A DNA stretch of 64,000 nt from Nannobrachium achirus (taxonomy: Eukaryota; Chordata; Actinopteri; Myctophiformes; Myctophidae), in assembly GCA_963921795.1 (NCBI GenBank), contig OY997644.1, positions 4,543,022-4,607,021 on the forward strand. Reading direction: 5' to 3'. This document shows positions 9,801 through 18,989 of the stretch, piece by piece. Numbering within the stretch: position 1 is the stretch's first letter; every line of letters starts with the position of its first letter. Below the pieces are notes generated by a model. It was not told where the DNA came from. It made no database searches and saw only the letters and a program-made list of their open reading frames with translations. The position numbers were made by a program, and so were the translations under genes.

Positions 9801-12800
9801 ATCTGACCAGCCATCGTCAAAGAAAAGGTCCTTTTCACTTGAATGGAGCTCAGTTAGTCTGTTCTTGAGAGACTACTATGTCAGTGGTTCTCAAACCTTT
9901 TCATGTGAAGGACCCCCAAAATGATATGTATTTGGCCACGGACCCCCATTTCAAAATATTTAGTTCCAGGGACCACCCAGAAGCAAAATTTGAGTTACAA
10001 ACGTTCGCTTTGAAAATACATATATTCAAAGATTTGAACACATTTTCACAACTTTTTCAAAAATAGCAGATCTACAAGCTCGCAGCTGCTGTGAGCTTGT
10101 ATATCTGCTATTTTTCACTGGTTAAAGCATTCTAGAATTATTGATTCAATAATTCTAGGCCTAAATGGGTTAAAGAGAAATACTATGTAAAAGATCGTAT
10201 TGCCACAATGAACCAATATATCCATGCATCGTTGAGTCAACCATGTATCGTTGTACGTATCATATCGCTGTTAAAATGTATTGTTACACCTCTATTATTA
10301 GTAGTAGCCTTATGTAAGTTGGTGAATCCTCTTTAGTTTGCAAGGTTTTATATACTTGGCAACTAAAATAACCGAGATTGTCTTGTTTGTCCTGTACAGG
10401 TCCCGGCTTCAACTCACTGCCCCAAGATTTATCTGATGACGACAGCGATCAGTCTTCCTTTTCAGACTTAGACGACAAAACATACTCCCCCTCTGCCGAT
10501 AAGAATGCATATTGCAGTGATTCGTCTGAGGAAGTGAAAGCAGGGAGTGAATTTGAGGACACCAGCGAGGGACAAGTGGAACTTTGTGATGATGTGGCAG
10601 CAGAGAGAGATGTCCAACTAAGGAGAAACAGACAAGACTCAGAAGACATCACATACTCCCCCTCTGCCGATAAGAATGCATATTGCAGTGATTCGTCTGA
10701 GGAAGTGAAAGCAGGGAGTGAATTTGAGGAGACCAGCGGGGGACGGGTGGAACTTCGTGATGATGTGGCAGCAGAGATAGATGTCCAACTAAGGAGAGAC
10801 AAACAGGATGTGACAGACACACACACACTCTCTAAGACCACACACACTAAGACCCAAAATGTCTTGAGAACCTCTGTGATAATTCCTGCCGTCACAAGAA
10901 AAGCAGACGGATCTCGTAAATACAGTAAACAACAGTTCTGTTTGTATTGTGAGTTGCCATTCTTAAAGATGGCAAGGCATTTGGAGAACGTTCATCCCAA
11001 GGAGATCGAGGTTGCAAAAGCATTCAGTTTCCCAAAGAATTCTAAAGAAAGGCGAATGCATTTAGATCAGCTCCGCAACAGAGGCAACTATGCCCACAAT
11101 GTTGAAGTTTTAGAAACAGGCTCTGGGACACTGGTACCAAGGAAGCAGCCAAAAAAAGATATGTCAGGGCAAGATGTCCTGCATTGCGTCCACTGCCAAG
11201 GTTGCTTCACAAAATGGTCACTGTGGAGACACATGAAGAAGTGCAAATTCAACCCAGTCGTTAATCCAAAACCTGGAAAAACAAGAGTCCAGGCCTTGTG
11301 TGCATTAGCCGAACCCATCCCCCATGGAGTGTCCAAAGGTGTTTGGAATGTCTTGAGTAAATTGAAAAGGGATCGCATCGCAGATGCAGTCGAAAAAGAC
11401 TGGTGCATTATGGAGTTAGCAAAGTCCCTCTACAAGAGGCACGGATCCAACGCTGCGAAACATGACTACATCCGGAGTAAGTTAAGAGAGCTGGGGCGAC
11501 TTGTCCTTTATGGAAGTGAGATCACGCCACTGAAGAGTATCAGAGATTACATCCAGCCAAAGAACTATGAGCTTACAGTGGAGGCAGTGAAATATGTCGG
11601 ACGAACACATACAAGAAAAGAGAGAGCTGACAGTCTTCCAATGAAACTTGGATACAGCCTCAAGAAACTTGCGATTCTTCTGGAGGGTCGTGCTCTCATC
11701 AGCGGAGACAAACAGTTGGCTGAAGAAGCACTTAACTTCCAAAGGATCTACGACGCAAGATGGGCTGAGGATGTAACAAATGACTGTCGGAAGACCCTGT
11801 CTCAAGCCAAGTGGAATGCCCCACTGCTTCTTCCTCTGACTGAAGACGTCGCAAAATTGCACAAGTACCTGCAGAAAGAGCAGCAGCAATACCTTGAGGA
11901 TCTCAAGTCTACAGTGTCTATGGAGAACTGGAGGAAACTGTCCAGGGTCACTCAAGTTCAGGTTATGCTTTTCAACCGTCGCAGACAAGGCGAGATGAAC
12001 CAGATTAAGCTACAAGACTTCTTGTCGAGAGACAAATCGTCCAACCACGAAGACATCAACTATGCTCTCTCTGACCTCGAGAAAAGGCTGTGCACACACT
12101 TTGCGAGAATCGAAATTGAGGGAAAGTGTGAAAACAAGGTACCCGTTCTATTAACTCCGCTAATGCTGGAATCAGTGGTCTGTCTCTGTGAATACAGAAA
12201 TGAATGTGGTGTCCTTGAGGACAACCCCTATCTATTCGCCATACCCACCAGTATGTCATTCTTTCGCACCAGTGATATTCTCAGAGAGTACACCAAACTG
12301 TGTGACCTCAAGAATCCCCTAGCAATTACAGGAACCAAACTGAGGAAACAACTAGCAACCCTTTCAACGGTTCTGAATCTAAGAGATACGGAGCGGGGGC
12401 AGCTAGCAGATTTTATGGGACATAGCATCCGAGTTCACGACAAGTTTTATAGGCTTCCGGAGAGCACCCTGCAGCTCGCCAGGGTGAGCAAAGTGCTCCT
12501 GGCCATGGAGAAGGGACGAATGGGAGAATTCCAAGGCAAGAACCTGGATGAAATTCACATCGATCCAGATGGTGGGTGTTTCATGCATTGTTATACTTTA
12601 GCTATTGAAATTTAACAGATGCGCAAGCTCGTAGTGCAGCACCGAGTGCCATTGTGCCATGCTACAAGCTTATATATATATATATGCATTTTTTAGAAAA
12701 ATCTTGAAAATGTGGCTTTAATCCTTAGAAGTGTGTGAGGACGACGCGTTTGAGGACGGGTGTGGGGACGGCACGTGTGATGACAACAACATGTGTGAGG

Positions 12801-14947
12801 GGCCTGAGGTCATGGAAGGTATATACTTTGATCATTACAGCAGCACATATTCTGTTACATCTTTATAGCACCCCTCGACTGTTGAGATACATAACACATT
12901 TTAGCATAATGTTGTTTTTCACTGTCACATGCAAAACGGAACAGTTGATGTTCCAATGTTCTTGCCAGTTGTTTGCTTCTCACAGTTATCAGCTTGGAGA
13001 CGGCCACCCTTTTACAGCTCTCGCCATTTGTAATTGACACAAAGACATTACAGGGAGAGATGGCAGACACAATTATCTCCTGCACATTTACTTAAATAAT
13101 ATTTGACTTGTCATTATATAGTTGATGGCCTGAGCGGATCGCTGCAAGATGGGGAGGCGGTGCCAACTGTTGATGGCCTGAGCGGATCGCTGCAAGATGG
13201 GGAGGCGGTGCCAACCGGAGGTAAGGATATTGGACAGGGTTTTCCTTTTTATCTGACCCAGGTCAGCTGGGTGGTCTAAGTGGCTTTGTCAAATTCAGAT
13301 TCAGATTTCTTTATTAACCATTGTGTAATACACATAGGAATTTGCTTTGGCATACTACATTTTTGCATTCAAATCAATTTTTTCACATATAACATACAAA
13401 AACAAAAAAACAGACAAACACAAAAAACACTAACAGAACACAACACGTAGTCACCACAGCAGCCATGGGCGGCGCTATCTTGGAGAACCTGCGCAACAAT
13501 TCAGGGCGATCGGCCAGTCTGTTGCATGTGTCGATTCTCACCAAGTTTGGAGATGTGTAGCAATCAATGCCCGTAGCTTTACTTGGCCTATCTGTGGCAC
13601 TAACAGAATAATGTTGTTCTTGTCATTCAACAGTTGCTAAACAGAGTGGGTCAGCAGGAGTCGGACAGACGGAGCCAAAAACAGGTAAGGATATTGGACA
13701 CTTGCTGTACTATTTCCTTATGACCCCTTAGAAAAAGTAATACATTACTAATACATTACTTATTACTTGAATCAAAGAGTAATATGTTACATTACTTTAT
13801 TACTTTCCCCAGTTCCCCCCTGCCACCCGCAAAATTATAGAGATGTACAACACAATCTGTTTAGAGACAACTTGTAGTGTATGTCGTGTGCAGAATGCTG
13901 CGGTGGATTAGGATCTACAAACTCCTGCACATCTCTGTTGTTATCTGCTGATAGCTTGTAAATCTGTTCTATTTTCACATCATGCAACAACAAGCTTATT
14001 TGTAATGAGTAATGAGGTGTGTTTTGGCAGTAATATCGTTACACTACTTTTGCTGGAAAAGCTAATAATATTACAGTAATATGTAATTTGTTACTGACAA
14101 ACACTGGTAATTTCCCACCAGACTTAAGTTTGATCCAGACCAAGTTTGGAAATGTGTAGCATAGTAGGAGAATCTCCGCCTTACTTGACCTACGTGGCAA
14201 TTAACAATGATCTTGTTGTTCCAACAGTTGCTAAACGGAGTGGGTCAGCACCGACAGGAGCCAGACAGACGGAGCCAAAAAGAGGTAAGGATATTTTGAC
14301 AGCTCTGTGTGTTCCTGGCTGCGTCTGTCTCTGTCCGAGCACGAAATAGCGTTTGGTTAGTTTTTAGTTGTAGTAGTTTTTAGTGTTGGTCTTGCGCAGA
14401 CTAACACACACATTATGTGTATGTATGGTATGATAATTTGGAGTGTTACAGTATAAGCACAGTGAGATTTCCCTTGACTTCAAAGTTCAGCGTTACTTTG
14501 TTGCTGCATAAAGGCTAACATGTTTTTGTTTGTTTACCTTTATATACAAAATTAGTTGTTAAACAGAGTAACAAAGTGTGATGTGCAAAACATACAACAC
14601 ACTACAAAATGAAACTACACTGGCCAATCAAATGCTGAATCTGTGTAGAAATAGCCAGTGGTAGAAATAATTGTAGCTTTTAGGTTAAAAATAATACTAC
14701 ACAAATCGGTTATTCCTTTTTCGTTTTAGCTCGGCAAGAAAAGAGGAAGAATTGGGAACCAGAAGAGAGAGAGGCCGTGGAGAGGCACTTTAAGAGAGCT
14801 ATAAATACTTGTAAGGTCCCAGACAAAAGTGCATGTGACAAGTGTCTGAAAGCAGAGCCTGCACTTATAAAGAGAGATTGGAAATCTGTAAAATATTATG
14901 TCCATAACAAAATTGCCACCCTAAAGAGGAGGATGCAGAAGATGTAG
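6722..14947 (+). CDS. NET-domain / tyrosine-recombinase-like fusion gene (multi-exon, 5' end not found)
   Basis: Fourteen exons join with GT-AG borders: 6722-6841, 6944-7081, 7217-7354, 7490-7627, 7763-7900, 8036-8173, 8303-8520, 9283-9495, 10400-12571, 12729-12818, 13122-13220, 13634-13684, 14228-14284, 14730-14947. Every junction preserves phase, giving 1308 codons and a TAG at 14945-14947. Domains in order: six partial NET repeats, a full NET domain, a Pro/Ser-rich linker, an acidic repeated segment, two zinc-finger-like motifs, a phage-integrase-type tyrosine recombinase fold, acidic and linker exons, and a Trp-bearing SANT/Myb-like tail. NET domains of BET proteins recruit chromatin factors, and tyrosine recombinases cut and rejoin DNA. 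The natural inference is a nuclear protein derived from a recombinase, but its function is unknown. The first exon and promoter are not identified. A pseudogene is possible but unlikely given the unbroken frame. Confidence 0.8.
6850..8246 (+). repeat. Tandem array of exon plus intron units (273 bp) encoding 46-aa partial NET repeats
   Basis: Five 138-nt exons (6944-7081, 7217-7354, 7490-7627, 7763-7900, 8036-8173), spaced exactly 273 bp apart, with conserved acceptor CTATCTACAG and donor GTAGGATTTT. Each enters and leaves in phase 2, so any copy number keeps the frame. Each adds 46 residues: SMPVKELQQLAKDIP (first helix of a NET domain), a Ser/Asn linker, then the basic SRNTKSRKTK. Copies two to five have identical exons; only a C/A change in the intron before the acceptor (GAGTTCTC vs GAGTTATC) separates them. 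Copy one differs at a few codons and has a shorter upstream intron. Confidence 0.9.
8303..8520 (+). CDS. Exon: complete NET (BET extra-terminal) domain
   Basis: Acceptor TGCCTACAG, donor GTACTGTG; entry phase 2, exit phase 1. Of its 72 codons about 65 form a NET domain: helix 1 MPVDELRQLAQDIGQVPGE, helix 2 QLFQVVALIQS, an acidic loop EEDEVDL, and a final helix LQPFTLQMLKNKC. The PGE turn, the alternating acidic/hydrophobic loop strand and the 'LxPxTL' start of helix 3 are the conserved features of the BRD2/3/4 ET domain. In BET proteins this surface binds short basic peptides of chromatin proteins. No bromodomain is visible upstream in this window. Confidence 0.85.
8690..8815. mobile_element. 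Intronic teleost repeat rich in CCGATA/TATCGG
   Basis: TATCGGCGG, ACCGATACCGATATG, TATCGGCGGCCGATAATCGG and CGATATATTGG recur within 110 bp, forming overlapping palindromes. Sequences of this kind (ATCGGCCGATA...) are a common dispersed repeat in fish genomes. It lies in the intron between the NET exon and the exon at 9283. Confidence 0.5.
8998..9248. mobile_element. Intronic inverted-repeat element with ~52-bp arms
   Basis: The left arm (8998-9050) reads TATGGGGCTTTTAAG...TTTTGTAGGCAGAGGAGAAT. The right arm (9195-9248) is its imperfect reverse complement ending CTTAACAGCCCCATA. The interior is ~145 bp of A/T-rich DNA with no ORF. The right arm ends only ~34 nt before the acceptor of the exon at 9283, so the element may have supplied flanking splicing context. 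A target duplication could not be settled. Confidence 0.6.
9283..9495 (+). CDS. Exon: Ser/Pro-rich linker of the NET/recombinase protein
   Basis: Acceptor TTCCCCTCTAG, donor GTAACAGG; entry and exit phase 1, 213 nt (71 codons). The peptide has an amphipathic stretch (LNVLDAAADRLRHLHLP), then a low-complexity Ser/Pro region and an Arg-rich segment (RDNLSRRNRPPPDLYNCG). No known domain recognised. Confidence 0.7.
9545..10160. mobile_element. Intronic hAT-like repeat with AGATCTACAAG hairpins and a 13-bp palindrome
   Basis: The sequence contains CAGTGGTTCTCAAACC at about 9890, a body matching 3170-3350 and 3560-3720, and a hairpin at 10058-10116 (AAAATAGCAGATCTACAAGC facing GCTTGTATATCTGCTATTTT). 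An exact palindrome follows, CTAGAATTATTGA at 10132-10144 against 10146-10158. Half-copies of the hairpin occur near 9545 and 9670. The flank before the hAT terminus repeats the segment at 3815-3970. Confidence 0.6.
10400..12571 (+). CDS. Large exon: zinc fingers plus tyrosine-recombinase-like domain
   Basis: 724 codons, phase 1 in and out (acceptor CCTGTACAG; donor GGTGGGTG after 12571). Residues ~28-140 are acidic and hold a 57-aa tandem duplication. A C-x2-C-x9-H-x4-H motif starts at residue ~181 and a C-x2-C-x11-H-x3-C motif at ~263. The C-terminal half fits a phage-integrase fold. Box I is LFNRRRQGEMNQIKL (Arg ~527). The second box is GTKLRKQLATL (Arg ~649, with Thr where the usual His sits three residues earlier). 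The last is GHSIRVHDKFYRLPE (His ~675, candidate nucleophile Tyr ~684). R, R, H and Y are present, so activity cannot be excluded. Crypton-like ancestry is an inference. Reading past the donor gives a stop at 12613-12615, a possible retained-intron isoform. Confidence 0.8.
10480..10806 (+). repeat. 171-bp in-frame tandem duplication within the large exon
   Basis: ACATACTCCCCCTCTGCCGA begins at 10480 and again at 10651, exactly 171 bp (57 codons) apart. Both copies encode TYSPSADKNAYCSDSSEEVK, then an acidic stretch and a basic end (DVQLRR). The copies differ at a handful of codons, so the duplication is recent and keeps the frame. Confidence 0.9.
12618..12690. repeat. Intronic degenerate AGCTTGTAG/CTACAAGC hairpin and (TA)n
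   Basis: GCGCAAGCTCGTAGTGCAGC and GTGCCATGCTACAAGCTTATA are a degenerate version of the dispersed hairpin module, followed by a short TATATATATA run. It lies between the donor at 12572 and the exon at 12729. Confidence 0.4.
12729..12818 (+). CDS. Exon: acidic Cys/Asp-rich segment (30 codons)
   Basis: Acceptor AATCCTTAG, donor GTATATAC; phase 1 in and out, 90 nt. The peptide (EVCEDDAFEDGCGDGTCDDN...) has four cysteines and many acidic residues. It could be a small metal-binding or purely acidic linker; no family recognised. The preceding intron is short (157 bp). Confidence 0.65.
13122..13220 (+). CDS. Exon: duplicated 16-aa repeat (33 codons)
   Basis: Phase 1 in and out; acceptor TATATAG, donor GTAAGGAT. 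The exon is two copies of a 48-bp unit encoding VDGLSGSLQDGEAVPT plus a final codon. The copies are identical at nucleotide level apart from the last bases, so this is a very recent in-frame duplication. Confidence 0.7.
13280..13400 (-). mobile_element. Intronic LINE 3'-end fragment (probable L2-type)
   Basis: TTCAGATTCAGATTTCTTTA followed by TTGTGTAATACACATAGGAA resembles the reversed 3' end of fish L2/CR1-type LINEs; compare AGGTTCAGGTTCGGTTTATT at the LINE end at 25721. Short and degenerate. Confidence 0.4.
13634..13684 (+). CDS. Exon: 17-codon linker, first of a duplicated pair
   Basis: Acceptor CATTCAACAG, donor GTAAGGAT; phase 1 in and out. Encodes VAKQSGSAGVGQTEPKT. It is paralogous to the exon at 14228, and the flanking intron ends (ACCAAGTTTGGAGATGTGTAG upstream, GTAAGGATATT downstream) are shared too. 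The unit duplicated was therefore exon plus intron. Confidence 0.65.
13725..14120. mobile_element. Intronic repeat of TAATACATTACT type
   Basis: The left part has AAAGTAATACATTACTAATA and related GTTACATTACTTTATTAC stretches. The right part has CAGTAATATGTAATTTGTTAC, an inverted version. This matches a widespread fish dispersed repeat built on (A)GTAATNNATTAC. It separates the duplicated exons 13634 and 14228 and probably inserted after their duplication. Confidence 0.45.
14228..14284 (+). CDS. Exon: 19-codon linker, second of a duplicated pair
   Basis: Acceptor GTTCCAACAG, donor GTAAGGAT; phase 1 in and out. Encodes VAKRSGSAPTGARQTEPKR, paralogous to the exon at 13634 with two extra codons. 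Basic and Ser/Thr-rich, a plausible nuclear localisation linker but not a recognised domain. Confidence 0.65.
14730..14947 (+). CDS. Last exon: SANT/Myb-like C-terminal domain and stop
   Basis: Acceptor TTCGTTTTAG; entered in phase 1; 71 residues then TAG. The peptide starts basic (ARQEKRKNWEPEEREAVERH) and contains KVPDKSACDKCLKAEPAL, then RDWKSVKYYVHNKI and a basic tail. The spaced Trp/Tyr residues, acidic first helix and 'WKSVKYYVHN' third helix resemble a SANT/Myb-like fold, and a Cys-x2-Cys pair sits in the middle. The pattern WxPEE...LKAEP...VKYYV is, from memory, common in predicted fish proteins with a recombinase-like domain. A DNA- or histone-binding role is inferred. Confidence 0.75.
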
Positions 14948-14984
14948 AAAACTACTTCTGCACTCTTAAAACATGATCCTGTAC

Positions 14985-16960
14985 CTGAGTGTTATTATGT
15001 TATTGTGTTCCTGTTAAAACATGATCCTGTATTTCACTGTAGGGAGGAGAGGGGAGACCAGTGTCTGTTCATTCCCTATGCAAGTCACTGTCCTTAAGCC
15101 ACAAGGCAAGCTTCATTCAAACCGTGACTTCATTAGGGGACAATAGACACTGCTTTCCTCCACGCAGGGCAAGCGGGACAAATGCTTTAACAGTGAGTGC
15201 AGTCTATGGCAGTTCTATGCCTAAGGCAGTTCTATTCTAAGTTACTGGCGTAACAGTCTTTTGTTTTTGACTGCTTTTGTTGTAATCTCTGAGCTGTCAG
15301 ATTTTATAGTTCTATTGATGCATAATGACTAATTTGAACTACTGTATTTGCACTGCCAGATGTACTGCCTTAGACAGTACCTCGAGTATTTGTCCAGGCA
15401 GCACTACATTTCATTAATACAGTACCTGGGTGTTATTCTGTTATAGTGTTCCTGTTAAAACATGATCCTGTATTTCACTGTAGGGAGGAGAGGGGAGACC
15501 AGTGTCTGTTCATTCCTTATGCAAGTCACTGTCCTTAAGCCACGAGGCAAGCTTCATTCAAACCGTGACTTCATTAGGGGACAATAGACACTGCTTTCCT
15601 CCACGCAGGGCAAGCGGGACAAATGCTTTAACAGTGAGTGCAGTCTATGGCAGTTCTATTCTAAGTTACTGGCGTAACAGTCTTTTGTTTTTGACTGCTT
15701 TTGTTGTAATCTCTGAGCTGTCAGATTTTATAGTTCTATTGATGCATAATGACTAATTTGAACTACTGTATTTGCACTGCCAGATGTACTGCCTTAGACA
15801 GTACCTCGAGTATTTGTCCAGGCAGCACTACATTTCATTAATACAGTACCTGGGTGTTATTCTGTTTTACTGTTCCTGTTAAAACATGATCCTGTATTTC
15901 ACTGTAGGGAGGAGAGGGGAGACCAGTGTCTGTTCATTCCTTATGCAAGTCACTGTCCTTAAGCCACAAGGCAAGCTTCATTCAAACCGTGACTTCATTA
16001 GGGGACAATAGACACTGCTTTCCTCCACGCAGGGCAAGCGGGACAAATGCTTTAACAGTGAGTGCAGTCTATGGCAGTTCTATGCCTAAGGCAGTTCTAT
16101 TCTAAGTTACTGGCGTAACAGTCTTTTGTTTTTGACTGCTTTTGTTGTAATCTCTGAGCTGTCAGATTTTATAGTTCTATTGATGCATAATGACTAATTT
16201 GAACTACTGTATTTGCACTGCCAGATGTACTGCCTTAGACAGTACCTCGAGTATTTGTCCAGGCAGCACTACATTTCATTAATACAGTACCTGGGTGTTA
16301 TTCTGTTTTACTGTTCCTGTTAAAACATGATCCTGTATTTCACTGTAGGGAGGAGAGGGGAGACCAGTGTCTGTTCATTCCCTATGCAAGTCACTGTCCT
16401 TAAGCCACAAGGCAAGCTTCATTCAAACCGTGACTTCATTAGGGGACAATAGACACTGCTTTCCTCCACGCAGGGCAAGCGGGACAAATGCTTTAACAGT
16501 GAGTGCAGTCTATGGCAGTTCTATGCCTAAGGCAGTTCTATTCTAAGTTACTGGCGTAACAGTCTTTTGTTTTTGACTGCTTTTGTTGTAATCTCTGAGC
16601 TGTCAGATTTTATAGTTCTATTGATGCATAATGACTAATTTGAACTACTGTATTTGCACTGCCAGATGTACTGCCTTAGACAGTACCTCGAGTATTTGTC
16701 CAGGCAGCACTACATTTCATTAATACAGTACCTGGGTGTTATTCTGTTTTACTGTTCCTGTTAAAACATGATCCTGTATTTCACTGTAGGGAGGAGAGGG
16801 GAGACCAGTGTCTGTTCATTCCCTATGCAAGTCACTGGCCTTAAGCCACGAGGCAAGCTTCATTCAAACCGTGACTTCATTAGGGGACAATAGACACTGC
16901 TTTCCTCCACGCAGGGGAAGCACAGGACGCATGCTTTAACTTAACAGTGAGTGCAGCATA
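14985..16960 (+). repeat. 3'-UTR tandem repeat, ~441-bp unit, five copies
   Basis: CTGTTAAAACATGATCCTGT starts at about 15011, 15452, 15876, 16317 and 16758 (spacing 441, 424, 441, 441). The 424-bp unit lacks a 17-bp CCTAAGGCAGTTCTATG stretch. Each unit has a splice-acceptor-like CACTGTAG before GGGAGGAGAGG and a donor-like AACAGTGAGTGCAG ~150 bp later, so a unit looks like an exon with its intron. The last copy diverges after CACGCAGGG. The array follows the gene's stop codon by ~40-60 bp. Confidence 0.85.
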
Positions 16961-17131
16961 AATCACTTTTGTGATGGACTTTTGTTTTGGAGTGCCCTTA
17001 TTGCAATGTTTGAAATGTGAGATTTCAATTCAATTGTTACAGTTCAATTGTTACATAACTGTATTTGCAGTACTGTATGCACCGTTACATTTAGGCTACT
17101 GTCTTAGACAGTACCTTCTGTTCAGACTGGA

Positions 17132-17137
17132 AATAAA
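17132..17137 (+). terminator. Candidate polyadenylation signal AATAAA
   Basis: AATAAA lies in GGAAATAAAGTTAAG, about 170 bp past the last 3'-UTR repeat and 2.19 kb past the stop codon. It is the first canonical signal I noticed downstream of the repeat array. No transcript evidence is available. Confidence 0.4.
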
Positions 17138-17159
17138 GTTAAGTAATACCTGAAGAGTG

Positions 17160-18185
17160 TGTGAAGTAGTATATCTGTGCTATGGTGAACCCAGAAAAAT
17201 GTGGAGAGTTATAAGAATTCATTTTCAAATCAAAGGGGTTTTATTGGCAGGAGAAAATGTACATTTGAATTGCCAAAGCAAGTGTCTAACTATAAATACA
17301 GTTGAAAGAGGGGAACATAAAAGAGTTGTAGGGGCACAGCACAGTGTAAACAGCTGTCACATTTTGTTATTATATATACGTATATATACATTCAGGGTAT
17401 AACAAATGGCAGACATCTTTTGCAGTTGCTTTAGGACAAAAAGCTGCTTTTTTTCTGCAGTGATTTTAAAGTATTTGATGTAAAATGCATTTAAAGGTAG
17501 CAGAACTGTTTATATATACAATGCTAGCAGTCCATAGGGTGGTTGTAATCCATTCTCTAGCCTTCTATCGCAACAGTACACAAGTCTTTTGTGCTGTCTT
17601 CCCACATTTTTTGTATTTCTTCCTGTAGGCATGTTCCTAGTGTAGCTGAGTGTCTCAACCTCAACCTGATGGCAGAAATATCTACCTTGAATCATTACTA
17701 AGTATAACTCATTAACTTGTCTGTGGGTACTGTACCATAATGAATCATGAATGAATGATTGTTTGATACAAGCAAACTGACAACTTCACTCTCTGTCTGG
17801 TCTGTGCTTTACTGAGCAAGTTTTCTACAGGTAGTTCATTCTGAAATGGACAAACCTTTTTGTCCAGTCCAGTGTTGCTCGACGAGTCAGTAAGTTGCCA
17901 TTTTAATACAGCGGCACATGACTAAGTTAGTGATTTGATCTGACCTCCATCATGCTTTGTGGCGGTCCCAAGACCAACACAGTCTATCTCTGCAGTCTGT
18001 CAGGGTGAATAACTGATCTGGATACTCTGGTACTTGTTTATGGGGGTTGAACCAATAGTGACCATGATCAATTATTAGACTCAAGCTTCCTCATACTCAG
18101 ACAGAGCTGGGCAAGACAGCTTTCTCTGTCAGTGGCCCAACTTCGTGATATGATCTCCAAACTCTAAAACGCAGCTCCCTGACCT
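17160..18185. other. Intergenic, no gene seen
   Basis: A/T-rich unique-looking sequence with a short TATATATACGTATATATA palindromic run near 17370-17390. No long ORF, no recognised repeat. Confidence 0.4.
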
Positions 18186-18440
18186 CCCTGGTGTCCTCAG
18201 GAAGACATTAATCTGAAAGTGTGTTATGGTGTCCCCAGGAAGACATATCTGAAAGTGTGTTAAGGTGTCCCCAGGAAGACATATCTGAAAGTGTGTTATG
18301 GTGTCCCCAGGAAGACATATCTGAAAGTGTGTTATGGTGTCCCCAGGAAGACATATCTGAAAGTGTGTTATGGTGTCCCCAGGAAGACATATCTGAAAGT
18401 GTGTTATGGTGTCCCCACGAAGATGGTTGTATCTGACGTC
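18186..18440 (+). repeat. 36-bp minisatellite, about 6-7 copies
   Basis: The unit is GTGTGTTATGGTGTCCCCAG followed by GAAGACATATCTGAAA. The first copy is longer and slightly divergent and one copy has TTAAGG for TTATGG. Because 36 is a multiple of three, several frames stay open across it; those ORFs are artefacts. Confidence 0.9.
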
Positions 18441-18627
18441 CCCACGTGGGACGACCCAGTCAGATCTGGGAGAAAAAGTATTGAATTTTGATAATTTAAA
18501 GTCAGAATCTTGTTCCTGATTTTTTTCTGGTCATGCCTGATTTTTTTCAGAGCTGTAGCATGTCTAGAAAGGGGGGTCCCCAGGAGGGACGCCGTTGTCT
18601 GATTGTCCCACGATGTAGCAAAAACAA

Positions 18628-18727
<100 letters not shown>

Positions 18728-18989
18728 CGTCATAACTAGAACTGCACTGAGTGAGCAGCAGCTGGCTTCGCAACGCTGAGCCACTAGCCTACTGGGAGGC
18801 CAGTGTGCCTCGCTAGTGCACGCAGCATGTCCCCTCAGGGCTATCAAAGTTGATGGTGCGCCTGCCTTGAAACTTTGAGATACAGAAACATATAGGCCTA
18901 ACTGTAATGTTATAACGTCATTCGAATAAATCAATGCATATGGAGCCAGAGTGTGTGACTTCTTTCCATTAGACTCAAGTGTGTCTGTC

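Noticed and set aside
10378-10399. ATG at 10378 as the start codon of a 745-codon single-exon gene
   Set aside because: The first seven codons cover a splice acceptor (CCTGTACAG) and the exon before it (9283-9495) joins in the right phase. I treat 10400 as an internal exon start.
18186-18440. Regular 36-bp repeats resembling a CRISPR array
   Set aside because: Units are contiguous with no variable spacers, and the context is eukaryotic. It is a minisatellite.
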